Shown: piece by piece, positions 27,041-34,450 of the stretch
Layout: every line of letters begins with the position of its first letter
How positions within the stretch are numbered: the stretch's first letter is position 1
The notes under the pieces: generated by a model
The model's database searches: none
What the model was told of the DNA's origin: nothing
Seen by the model: only the letters and a program-made list of their open reading frames with translations
DNA from: Gordonia jinghuaiqii
Lineage (GTDB): Bacteria; Actinomycetota; Actinomycetes; Mycobacteriales; Mycobacteriaceae
Direction of reading: 5' to 3'
NCBI RefSeq assembly: GCF_014041935.1
Contig: NZ_CP059491.1
Span: forward strand, 4,774,001-4,838,000
Length of the DNA: 64,000 bases
Position numbers and translations under genes: made by a program

Positions 27041-28678
27041 CTACTTGATGGTGAAGTACTTCTGGGCCACCTGCAGCGCCGCGGTCCCCGACTTGGGTCC
27101 CTCGGTGTAGATCACGACGACCTGTCCGCCCTGCAGGCCGACGAACCAGCCCGGCCCCTCGGGTCCGTTCGTCCCGACCAGAGCCCGCAGTCCGGGTGCG
27201 CGGGTGAGATCGCTCGCGTCGCCGGTGGCGGCGGTTGCGGTCATCGCCTGCTGGACCGGCCCGACGAGCGCCGGGTCGAGACCACCGAGATCACCGCCGA
27301 CGACCTTGGTCGGCACACCCTTGAGCACGAACGGCGGAACCGACGTCGGCTGTCCGGACGCACTGCGTGCCATCGCCACGCCGAACGCGGCCATGTTCGC
27401 CATCGACATCTGGCCCTGGCCCGGGCGGAAGTCGATGGTCGCGATTCCGGGACGGCCGGGGGTGGGGACGCTCGCGCCGGGCACGGTGAACTGCACGCCG
27501 AGGCCCAGTCGGTCGAGTAGTTCATCGCCGCGTGCGGGTTGCTGCCCTGCCACCCGCCCGACCGCGTCGAAGACCGGGTTGAGCGTCGAACCGACCGGAT
27601 AGGGCTGGTCGATGTCGATGCCGCGCTCGACGGCGTAGGTGTTCTGCGCCATGCCGAGGATGGCGCCGCTCTGCGCGTCGAGGGTGAGGATCGTCGCCGG
27701 TTGTCCGACCTCGACCGCCGCGTCGCCCAGTGTCAGCTGAACGTTCTGGTCGACGGTGGTGTGCACGTCGGGTCCCGGAGGTCCCTGTTGTCCGGCGAGG
27801 CGCCGCGGTGCGCTCCCGGGGCCGACCATCTCGACCTGCCAGCCCGCGGTGGCGTCTCGGATGGCCTGCCAGTAGTTGGTGAGTCCGGCCTCGAGCGGCG
27901 AGTTGAGCCGACGGTCGGCCATCACCAGCTGGTCGGTGCGGTTGACCGTGACACCGGGAACGCGCGCCGGGTCGCCGGCGAGGACCTCCATGTCGGAGTT
28001 GCGCAGGGTCACCGCGGTGATGGGTTTACCCGGGGTCGCGGAGAGCTGCTCGCTGATGACCTGCGGTGTGATCAGCGGTGCGATCGGTGCGATGACACCG
28101 ACCAGTGCACGCGTCGACGCGGCGACATCGGCGGTCTTGGACGGATCGAAGACGATCTCGTTGACCGGCTGCAGATACATGAAGACACGTCCGCTGCGGC
28201 TGCGGACCGACGGCGCGGGTGTGGCGTCGGTGCGGACCTGACGCAGGTTGCCACCGGCGGGAAGACCGGCGTGGAGGATCGCCGGGTCCCAGGTCACCTT
28301 CCAGCCGGACGACAGCTTGCGGGCGGTGCCGCCGCTGCTCGCCTCGTAGACGCGGCCCTTGTCCCAGTTCCACGTCGTCGTCACCGAGAACGTCGCGGTT
28401 CCGTCGCTGTATTCGACCGGATTCTCGACGTCGACGTCGACGCGTTGAGCCGACATCTGTTTCAAAGTGGTGGTGAGGAGGTTGCCGGCCTGTCCCGGCG
28501 CAGTGGTGAGCGCGGCCGCACTGCCGGCGTCTTGCCGACTGAGTGCGGAGGCGAATGCGTCGATGGCGGCGGCGGCCCCGGTGTCCGACGATCCGGTGAA
28601 CCCGCAGGAGCTCACCACGACGGCGCACGTGACCGCGGCACAAGCGGCGGTGGTTGCTCGCTTGACCCAGATCTTCAT
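27041..28678 (-). CDS. penicillin-binding-protein-like lipoprotein, probably catalytically inactive
   Basis: About 545 residues from ATG 28678 (GTG 28690 also in frame). Lipoprotein signal with the lipobox VSSC near residue 22. Next come an NTF2-like N-terminal domain of MecA_N type (residues ~30-150), a dimerisation domain, and a transpeptidase domain that starts at about VHTTVDQNVQLTLGDAA. In the Rv2864c-like group the active-site motif is STFK; here it reads S364-T-L-N367 (VGSTLNPV), so the essential lysine is missing. The KTG box position reads VGTNGPEGPGWFVGL, also without Lys. The fold is otherwise intact (GQGQMSMANMAAFG). A structural or regulatory role, or beta-lactam sensing without acylation, is likelier than crosslinking. 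Confidence 0.85.
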   Translation of the reverse strand: MKIWVKRATTAACAAVTCAVVVSSCGFTGSSDTGAAAAIDAFASALSRQDAGSAAALTTAPGQAGNLLTTTLKQMSAQRVDVDVENPVEYSDGTATFSVTTTWNWDKGRVYEASSGGTARKLSSGWKVTWDPAILHAGLPAGGNLRQVRTDATPAPSVRSRSGRVFMYLQPVNEIVFDPSKTADVAASTRALVGVIAPIAPLITPQVISEQLSATPGKPITAVTLRNSDMEVLAGDPARVPGVTVNRTDQLVMADRRLNSPLEAGLTNYWQAIRDATAGWQVEMVGPGSAPRRLAGQQGPPGPDVHTTVDQNVQLTLGDAAVEVGQPATILTLDAQSGAILGMAQNTYAVERGIDIDQPYPVGSTLNPVFDAVGRVAGQQPARGDELLDRLGLGVQFTVPGASVPTPGRPGIATIDFRPGQGQMSMANMAAFGVAMARSASGQPTSVPPFVLKGVPTKVVGGDLGGLDPALVGPVQQAMTATAATGDASDLTRAPGLRALVGTNGPEGPGWFVGLQGGQVVVIYTEGPKSGTAALQVAQKYFTIK

Positions 28679-28872
28679 GATTACAATTTTCACTCTTGTC
28701 ACACCCGAAATCGATGCCGCCAGCTTCCATTCGGGGATCAAGCCGGTCACGAACTCATCTCGCCGACGGGACCTTTGGCGCACCGTGGCGTGCATGATCG
28801 CCGTCCTGCGCCGGCAGGGCCGGGCCGCTCGCCCCCGGGTGACTCAGCTTGCCGGACTGCGATGATGAACGC

Positions 28873-29625
28873 ATGGCTTTCACGGTGATCCGAGGTGACG
28901 ATCGCGCAGTCACCACGACCGACTGGCTGTGTTCGCGGCACAGCTTCTCCTTCGGCGACCACTACGACCCGTCGAACACTCATTTCGGCGCGCTGCTGGC
29001 GATCAACGACGAGCAGGTCGCACCCGGCGAGGGGTTCGATCTCCACGCCCATCAGGAGAGCGAGATCGTCACCTGGGTGGTCGCGGGGACCCTGGTCCAC
29101 CGCGACTCGGCCGGGCACACCGGAGTCCTCTACCCGGGGCTGGTGCAACGGATGAGCGCCGGTGGCGGCGTCGAACATTCCGAACGCAACGATCCGTGGC
29201 CCGACCGCCCCGGGTCGGGCGCCGAACCGGTCCGCTACATCCAGATGTGGCTGATGCCCGACCGGCACGGACTGGAGCCGTCGTACGCCCAGGCCGACAT
29301 CGGTGACCGGCTCGCGGGCGGCGGGCTGGTCGCGGTCGCCTCCGGCGATCCCGACGTCGACGCGGCGATCTCGATCGCCAACGCCGGGGCGACTCTGTAT
29401 GCCGCGCGGTTGCGGCCCGGCGACAGCGTCGAGGTACCCGCGGCCCACTTCACTCACGTGTTCGTCGTCGACGGCGCGGTCGACGCAGGCGTCGACGACG
29501 CACTCACAACACTGGACGGTGGTGACGCGATCCGCGCGGTGGAGGCGGGCCCGGTGAACCTGACGTCCGGGGCCGGCGCCGAGGTACTGGTCTGGACCAT
29601 GGCCACCGGCCTGGGCGGTCGCTAG
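28873..29625 (+). CDS. pirin family protein
   Basis: 250 residues from ATG 28873. Bicupin fold; the N-terminal cupin has the metal-ligand histidines and Glu in FDLHAHQESEIVTWVV and GGGVEHSERN, as in Fe-binding pirins. The C-terminal cupin lacks a full ligand set, as is normal. Pirins have been linked to redox-dependent regulation and to quercetinase activity; which applies here cannot be told. Divergent from the PBP-like lipoprotein across about 195 bp. Confidence 0.9.
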   Translation: MAFTVIRGDDRAVTTTDWLCSRHSFSFGDHYDPSNTHFGALLAINDEQVAPGEGFDLHAHQESEIVTWVVAGTLVHRDSAGHTGVLYPGLVQRMSAGGGVEHSERNDPWPDRPGSGAEPVRYIQMWLMPDRHGLEPSYAQADIGDRLAGGGLVAVASGDPDVDAAISIANAGATLYAARLRPGDSVEVPAAHFTHVFVVDGAVDAGVDDALTTLDGGDAIRAVEAGPVNLTSGAGAEVLVWTMATGLGGR

Positions 29626-29647
29626 CCGGGCCGGGCTGCCCCGGGAT

Positions 29648-29937
29648 TCACGCCGAGGGCCGGTGGCCGTCGAACCCGTCATCGAGTTGACGCGCCATCT
29701 GCGCGTACCCCTCCTGCACCGAGGGGTAGCGCGGCCGCCAGCCGCTCGCCGACCGAAACCGCTTGTTGGACACTCGCAGCGATCGGGTCAGATCCACCGG
29801 TCACCGGAATCGACGTAGACCATGGCGACCGACTCCTGGAGCACACGAGGTACGTCGGCGGCTACGGCCGCGGCGACCAGTGCAGGCACCGCATACCCCC
29901 CGATGGCCCCTGTCCCGCCGGTCACGAACACCCGCAT
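29648..29937 (-). pseudogene. NAD-dependent epimerase/dehydratase remnant with internal deletion
   Basis: ATG 29937 opens MRVFVTGGTGAIGGYAVPALV, a typical extended-SDR start with the GxxGxxG NAD-binding loop. The frame then jumps to a piece resembling the YVDSGDRWI catalytic-domain region and stops. In another frame, the C-terminus continues as RSLRVSNKRFRSASGWRPRY and ends at 29648 with the usual C-terminal SDR-type pattern. About 290 bp remain of a gene normally near 900 bp, so both a large deletion and a frameshift have occurred. Confidence 0.75.
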
Positions 29938-30023
29938 GCGTGCGAGCGTAACCGCAGACTTCCTAGCGGCGGGGGTGGATCACGTGGGTCCAGCCACCGT
30001 CGGATCGCCTCGGGATGCCGGCG

Positions 30024-30580
30024 CTAGGTTGTCTCGTCGGGCACGGGGGCGGCGAGGCTCTGCGTGTGCTCGTGCTGGTACCGCGCGTGGTCTGATGTCT
30101 GCTTGAGGATCTCGTCGGGGCGATCGCCGCCGGCCAGATCTCGATGAGGTACGAGTCGATGTCGGAGCCGGTGTCGGCCTCGGCGGCCGCGTCCATGTTC
30201 GTGGCGCTATAGCGAACGCGATACGTTCCACGGGTGAGGGGTAACTCCACCCCGGGCTGTCCCGAGCTCCAACCGCTGAGCACCAGCGGAGAACCCACGG
30301 TCAGCGGCGCCTCCACGATCTCATCGGCCTCGCTGATCCACGCGCCGGTCCAACCGAACAAAGGCGTCGTCGAAGATCTCGTCGAGAGCAACCGACACCA
30401 CCGAGAGCTCGTCGGCACCGTCGGTCCACTTCAGCGCCAGCCCCGTCGCGTCGTCGAGAACGAACGTCTCCACACCCGCCGGCCGACGTTGTCGCGCAAC
30501 TGTGCTCGCACGGTCCGCCCGACCGTTCCGCGATTTCTCGCCCGCAGTTCACGCCACAACGGAATACTCACGGGACGCAC
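30024..30580 (-). pseudogene. hypothetical protein gene broken by several frameshifts
   Basis: Coding-like segments in successive frames can be joined: a start at 30580 or 30571 (VSIPLWRELRARNRGT), then ETFVLDDATGLALKWTDGAD, then WISEADEIVEAPLTVGSPLV and RGTYRVRYSATNMDAAAEAD through SYLIEIWPA. It ends in the frame DEILKQTSDHARYQHEHTQS with stop at 30024-30026. At least three frame changes are needed. Acidic, Asp/Glu-rich, no signal or membrane span; family not recognised. Adjacent to the decayed SDR gene, so this 0.9-kb stretch is generally under decay. Confidence 0.6.
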
Positions 30581-30639
30581 CTTATCCACAGGATCAGCGT
30601 CAGGTTACGAATCCCGAAGGCGGCGGGTCGGTCTCGGCG

Positions 30640-31359
30640 CTACTGCGCCGACCGCGACATCGCGTGCAGGTCCTTGGCCGTCGGCGACTTCTCCACCGTC
30701 TCCGGGTCCGGGTAGGTCCTCAGCAACCGGTCGGCGGTGCCCGCCGTGGTGACGGTGAACCAGTAGTGCTCGTTGCGGTAGTGGTGGAATCGGTGGTTGC
30801 GCCACAGCGACTTGTAGAGACGGTGCCGTGGACGGTAGTCGGTGTGGATCAGGTAGTGGGTCCACTCGTAGGTGAGTCCGATCATCGCCAGGACCACCAT
30901 GAAGGTGAGTCCGCGTTCCGGACTCGCGAACACGAGCAGGCCGATACCGACCGCGGCCACGACGATCGGTGCCAGCACCTGCCACGGGATGAAGATGAGC
31001 GGGATGTCACGCGGATCCTGATGGTGCTCACGGTGTTTGCGCGACACCAGCGGGTCGATGGTGACCGGCCCGAGTCGCTTCGGGCGCCAGTGCAGGACGA
31101 ACACGTGGATCAACCACTCCACCAACGGGAAACTCGCCACCATGACCGCCGGGACGAGCAGATCCGCAAACCCCCAGTCGCCCAGCCACACCCGCGCCGT
31201 CAGGGCGATCGCCAGGAAACCGGCCATGATCCATGGCGACGGGTGGCGGAGGAACTCCGCGAATGCCCCGCGCAGCGTCAACGACGGGCGTGACCGTATG
31301 CGGCGTTCCTCGGCGGCCACCCGCCTGCGTGCTGTGGTGTCGATGTCGTCGGCTGCCAT
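30640..31359 (-). CDS. sterol desaturase / fatty acid hydroxylase family membrane protein
   Basis: 239 residues. Di-iron membrane hydroxylase with the four expected His boxes: HVFVLHW, HREHH, HYLIH and HRFHHYRNEHYW. Four or so spans (for example WIMAGFLAIALTARVWL and LTFMVVLAMIGLTYEW). Likely hydroxylates or desaturates a lipid; the exact lipid is unknown. ATG 31359 shares its A with the stop of the upstream regulator gene (TGATG), so it is coupled to and presumably controlled by that FadR-type protein. Confidence 0.88.
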   Translation of the reverse strand: MAADDIDTTARRRVAAEERRIRSRPSLTLRGAFAEFLRHPSPWIMAGFLAIALTARVWLGDWGFADLLVPAVMVASFPLVEWLIHVFVLHWRPKRLGPVTIDPLVSRKHREHHQDPRDIPLIFIPWQVLAPIVVAAVGIGLLVFASPERGLTFMVVLAMIGLTYEWTHYLIHTDYRPRHRLYKSLWRNHRFHHYRNEHYWFTVTTAGTADRLLRTYPDPETVEKSPTAKDLHAMSRSAQ

Positions 31360-32102
31360 CAGGTCGTCTCCCCCGGGTCTCGTTCTTCGGCTTCCAATAC
31401 GTCGCAGAGTGCGAGCAGAGCTGTCGTCGCGGGCGTGATGAGAGCCTGGGCGGCGGCCTCGGCATGCTCGGGCCGGTGTGCTGCGATGGCGTCGACGACG
31501 GCGCGGTAGCCGTCGATGTTGCCCACCTCCGGCTCCAGGACCGCGGCCAGCGCGGGTACCGCGGGTTCGTACGCGGCGCGCAGCGAGTTGTACATGAGCC
31601 GGAAGGCGATCGAGTCGGCGGCGTCGATGACCAGGCTCCAGAATTCGAGGGCCACCACCTGCTGGCCGATGGGGTCCGGTTCGGCGGCCAGGTCGTCGAG
31701 CGTCGCTCGCAATGCGGCGATGTTCTCGGGCCCGGCCCGTCGCGCGGCGAGGTCGGCCACCTTCGGGCCGACCGCGGCCCGCGCCTCGATGATCGACCGC
31801 GCGACACCGGGCACGAGAGAACCGCCCCGGATCAGCAGCCGCGGCAACAGGTCGAGGCCACCGGATCGAGCGAGGTCTCGGACCCGCGCTCCCTCGCCCT
31901 GCCGGATCGTCACCAGACCGGCGGCCGCCACCCGCTTCAGCGCTTCCCGCACCGTCGGCCGGGACACCCCCAGCATCTGGGCCAGGTCGCGCTCGCTCGG
32001 CAGCTTCTGGCCGACGGCCAGCTCTCCCGACAGCACTCCCTCGACGATCTGCGCGAAGACGTCCTCGGGGACGCTTCGCTGGGTGATCGGCTCGAAGGTC
32101 AT
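31359..32102 (-). CDS. GntR/FadR-family transcriptional regulator
   Basis: 247 residues. N-terminal winged helix: VGQKLPSERDLAQMLGVSRP followed by TVREALKRVAAAGLVTIRQG, the classic GntR DNA-binding segment. The C-terminal FCD domain is all-helical with SIIEARAAVGPKVADLAARR and a His-containing metal or ligand pocket (AHRPEHAEAA). First gene of a two-gene operon with the hydroxylase. Two palindromes just upstream are probable autoregulatory sites. The effector is likely an acid or acyl-type metabolite. Confidence 0.9.
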   Translation of the reverse strand: MTFEPITQRSVPEDVFAQIVEGVLSGELAVGQKLPSERDLAQMLGVSRPTVREALKRVAAAGLVTIRQGEGARVRDLARSGGLDLLPRLLIRGGSLVPGVARSIIEARAAVGPKVADLAARRAGPENIAALRATLDDLAAEPDPIGQQVVALEFWSLVIDAADSIAFRLMYNSLRAAYEPAVPALAAVLEPEVGNIDGYRAVVDAIAAHRPEHAEAAAQALITPATTALLALCDVLEAEERDPGETT

Positions 32103-32105
32103 TCT

Positions 32106-32119
32106 GTGACCGTAGTCAC
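32106..32119. promoter_or_regulatory. palindrome gtgac-cgta-gtcac next to regulator start
   Basis: Perfect 5-bp arms with a 4-bp centre, 4 bp upstream of the FadR-type gene start; may overlap its leader or promoter. Second candidate regulator site in this gap. Confidence 0.35.
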
Positions 32120-32138
32120 GGAATCGTCAGTGGTCAAG

Positions 32139-32149
32139 TGGTCTTACCA
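32139..32149. promoter_or_regulatory. FadR-type operator TGGTCTTACCA
   Basis: Perfect 4-bp arms TGGT/ACCA with a 3-bp centre, matching the GntR/FadR-subfamily pattern TGGTnnnACCA. It lies 37 bp upstream of the regulator and 69 bp upstream of the divergent FMN-oxidase gene at 32218, so it could control both. Confidence 0.55.
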
Positions 32150-32217
32150 ATTTACTCGCGCGTCGCCGACCGATGCCGACGCCGGAATCATTGCGCCCAG
32201 GAGTGGTTGGACCGACC

Positions 32218-32655
32218 ATGAGCGATGAGACCCTCACCACGCTGACCGACGACGACCGTGACTTCCTACGACGCCCACTGCATGGCTTCTTCTCGACTGC
32301 GAGCGGCCCGGTCCCGCCACAACCCCGACCGGTCTGGTTCGAGGCCACCGCCGACGGGACGATCCAGCTCTTCACCGCCCCCGACTCGCTGAAGGTGCGG
32401 CGGCTCGCCGAGGACCCCCGATCGTCGCTCGTCGTCGCCGCACCCGCCGGTGAGCGCGAACGATGGATCTCGGTGTCCGGTAGCACCACGGTGGAACAAG
32501 GCCTCGACGCCGCACACAACCTGGCCGCGCGGCTCGCGGCCCGCTACTGGGACCTCGACGATCCCGCTCGCGCCGCGGACCTCGCCGAGATCCTGGCCGA
32601 CGACCAGGTCCGCGTGGTCCTCCATCCGGAGCAGATCCGGCGGTTCACCTTCTGA
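32218..32655 (+). CDS. pyridoxamine 5'-phosphate oxidase-like (FMN/F420-binding split barrel) protein
   Basis: 145 residues from ATG 32218 (MSDETLTTLTDDDRDFL). Split beta-barrel sequence with the family pattern PRPVWFEATADGTIQLFT followed by SLKVRRLAEDPRSSLVV, as in actinobacterial PPOX-class flavin/deazaflavin reductases. It probably reduces or binds an unknown substrate with FMN or F420. Divergent from the FadR-type regulator. Confidence 0.8.
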   Translation: MSDETLTTLTDDDRDFLRRPLHGFFSTASGPVPPQPRPVWFEATADGTIQLFTAPDSLKVRRLAEDPRSSLVVAAPAGERERWISVSGSTTVEQGLDAAHNLAARLAARYWDLDDPARAADLAEILADDQVRVVLHPEQIRRFTF

Positions 32656-32704
32656 TCTGGCCCTGACCAGCACATTCAGCTGCGATCGGCATCACATATC
32701 GTGG

Positions 32705-32890
32705 TGGCGGGCACCGCGGAATAGTTCCGCAGGAGGTACGGTTGTACAGCGTGACGGTGTCCGGCTCAATGCCCCCGGGCCTCAACTCATCTGCCGCTTC
32801 GAGCGGCCACTCGCCGAGAGGCGCGTCGAGGCGGACCCGTCGTGCACCATGCGAACGCCGCCACCGGACACCGGTGGCGGCGTTCGTGTG
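32705..32890 (+). ncRNA. possible small RNA or leader with terminal hairpin
   Basis: The 259-bp gap after the PPOX-like gene contains a small hairpin (gcggaa-tag-ttccgc, 32716-32730), a perfect AGGAGG at 32731-32736, a second stem-loop (gccgct-tcg-agcggc) and a strong terminal hairpin at 32852-32886. A frame could start at TTG 32742 or GTG 32751 but runs through the hairpin and shows no recognisable protein. Either a short transcript or remnants of a leader; weak call. Confidence 0.25.
32852..32886. terminator. 16-bp perfect inverted repeat, bidirectional terminator
   Basis: Arms 32852-32867 and 32871-32886 are exact complements around aca. Sits between the PPOX-like gene (+) and the convergent flavin reductase (-, stop 32915). 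No clear T-tract, as is common in high-GC actinobacteria. Confidence 0.6.
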
Positions 32891-32914
32891 TCTGCCCGAG
32901 CCGACCGGGCCGGG

Positions 32915-34345
32915 TCAGTGCGCCTGGTCGAGCAGACGCAGCCACACCTCGCTGACCGTCGGATACGACGGCACGGCATGCCAGAGCCGGTCGAGCGGGA
33001 CCTGTCCGACGATCGCGACCGTCGCCGAGTGGACGAGCTCGCCGGTCTGGGCGCCGACGAAGGTCGCCCCCAGCAGGACACCGCGTGCGTCGTCGACGAC
33101 GAGCTTCGCGTGCCCGGAGTAGTCCGGTCCCAGGAGGTACGACCCGGCCACCGAGATGTCGGATTCGAGTACGCGTACCTCCAGTCCCCGGTCGCGGGCC
33201 TGCGCCTCGGTCAGTCCCACCGCCGCCATCTCGGGCCGGGTGAACACCACCTGCGGCACCGCGTCGTGGTCGGAGGATGCAAAGTACCGCGCGTCGTCGA
33301 TGTCCCCATTCCCCGCCCGCGCGGCAATCACCTTCCCCGCCACGCGTGCCTGGTATTTCCCCATGTGCGTCAACGCGACTCGGCCGTTGACATCGCCGAC
33401 CGCATACAGCCAGGGATGGTCCGGCACCGTCAGCTGGTCGTCGACCCCGATCGGCCCCTTGTCCTCGAGACCGATCGAGGACAAGCCGAGATCGGCTGTC
33501 GCAGGGGACCTCCCGGCCGCCACCAGGATCTCGTCGACCGTCAGTTCGGCACCGTCGTCGAACACTACCCGCGCAGACCCACCGTGGATTCGTCCGTATC
33601 CGGTGTCGGCGGCATCGGGCCGGTCCACCGACGACAGCGTCGTGGAGAAACGGGTGTCGACGCCCCGTTCGGCCAGCCCCGCCGCGACGCGCTCGGACAC
33701 GAACGGCTCGGTCTTCGGCAGCAACCGGTCGCCGCGGACGGCCATCGTCACCGTCGCGCCCAGGTCGCACAGCCAGGTCGCCGCCTCACAGGCCACCACT
33801 CCGCCGCCGACGATGAGCAGACTGCCCGGGACGTCGACGATGTTGGTGGCGTCCCGTGACGTCCACGGCAGTGCCTCGCGCAGACCGGGATTGGGCGGGA
33901 TGGTCGCGACACTTCCCGTCGCGATCACCACCGCCTGCCGCGCGTGCACCAGTTGCTCGCCCACCCGCACCTGCCGCGGTCCGTCGAGTCGGACATGTCC
34001 GCGCAGGACGTCGATTCCCGCGCCCGTCGCCCACTCGACCTGCGAGGAGTCATCTCGCGAACTGGTGACCGTGTTCCGCCACGCCAGCAGCGCATCGCGG
34101 TCCGGCCGGGCGTCGGTGACCCGTTCGGCGGCACCGGGAAGGGCGCGGACGGCCTCCAGCGCGGCCCCCGGCCCCAACAGTGCCTTGCTCGGCATACATG
34201 CCCAGTAGGAGCATTCCCCTCCGACCAGCTCGTGTTCGACGATGACCGCGGTGCGATCACTGCCCCGTATCGCATAGTCGGCGGCGTTCTCGCCCACCGG
34301 CCCGCCGCCGATCACGACGACGTCATAGCTGACCTGATCGTTCAT
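32915..34345 (-). CDS. FAD-dependent pyridine nucleotide-disulfide oxidoreductase (dihydrolipoamide dehydrogenase superfamily)
   Basis: 476 residues. FAD-binding VVVIGGGPVGENAADYA, redox-active disulfide C45-SYWA-C50 (GGECSYWACMPSKALL), NAD(P)-binding LLIVGGGVVACEAATWL, second FAD motif LYAVGDVNG, and a C-terminal dimerisation domain. The catalytic-base motif HPTxxE reads Y461-PTVSE466, so the His is replaced by Tyr while the Glu remains, as in SthA-like transhydrogenases, which however lack the first Cys. It is thus a flavin disulfide reductase of uncertain substrate, not a standard Lpd; no 2-oxoacid dehydrogenase genes are nearby. Confidence 0.88.
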   Translation of the reverse strand: MNDQVSYDVVVIGGGPVGENAADYAIRGSDRTAVIVEHELVGGECSYWACMPSKALLGPGAALEAVRALPGAAERVTDARPDRDALLAWRNTVTSSRDDSSQVEWATGAGIDVLRGHVRLDGPRQVRVGEQLVHARQAVVIATGSVATIPPNPGLREALPWTSRDATNIVDVPGSLLIVGGGVVACEAATWLCDLGATVTMAVRGDRLLPKTEPFVSERVAAGLAERGVDTRFSTTLSSVDRPDAADTGYGRIHGGSARVVFDDGAELTVDEILVAAGRSPATADLGLSSIGLEDKGPIGVDDQLTVPDHPWLYAVGDVNGRVALTHMGKYQARVAGKVIAARAGNGDIDDARYFASSDHDAVPQVVFTRPEMAAVGLTEAQARDRGLEVRVLESDISVAGSYLLGPDYSGHAKLVVDDARGVLLGATFVGAQTGELVHSATVAIVGQVPLDRLWHAVPSYPTVSEVWLRLLDQAH

Positions 34346-34450
34346 CGACCCAGCCTAGGACGGGAAAGCCGGCGACTCGCCGAGAAGCGGCGACGCCGGG
34401 ATTGCGCCTGCGGCGGACGCGGGGAGACGAATCGCGATTCCGGTGACAGG

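Noticed and set aside
33944..34450. N-terminal extension of the M13 protease back to 33944
   Set aside because: The extension overlaps the divergent flavin reductase gene and its promoter, and family members start at the 34451 position.
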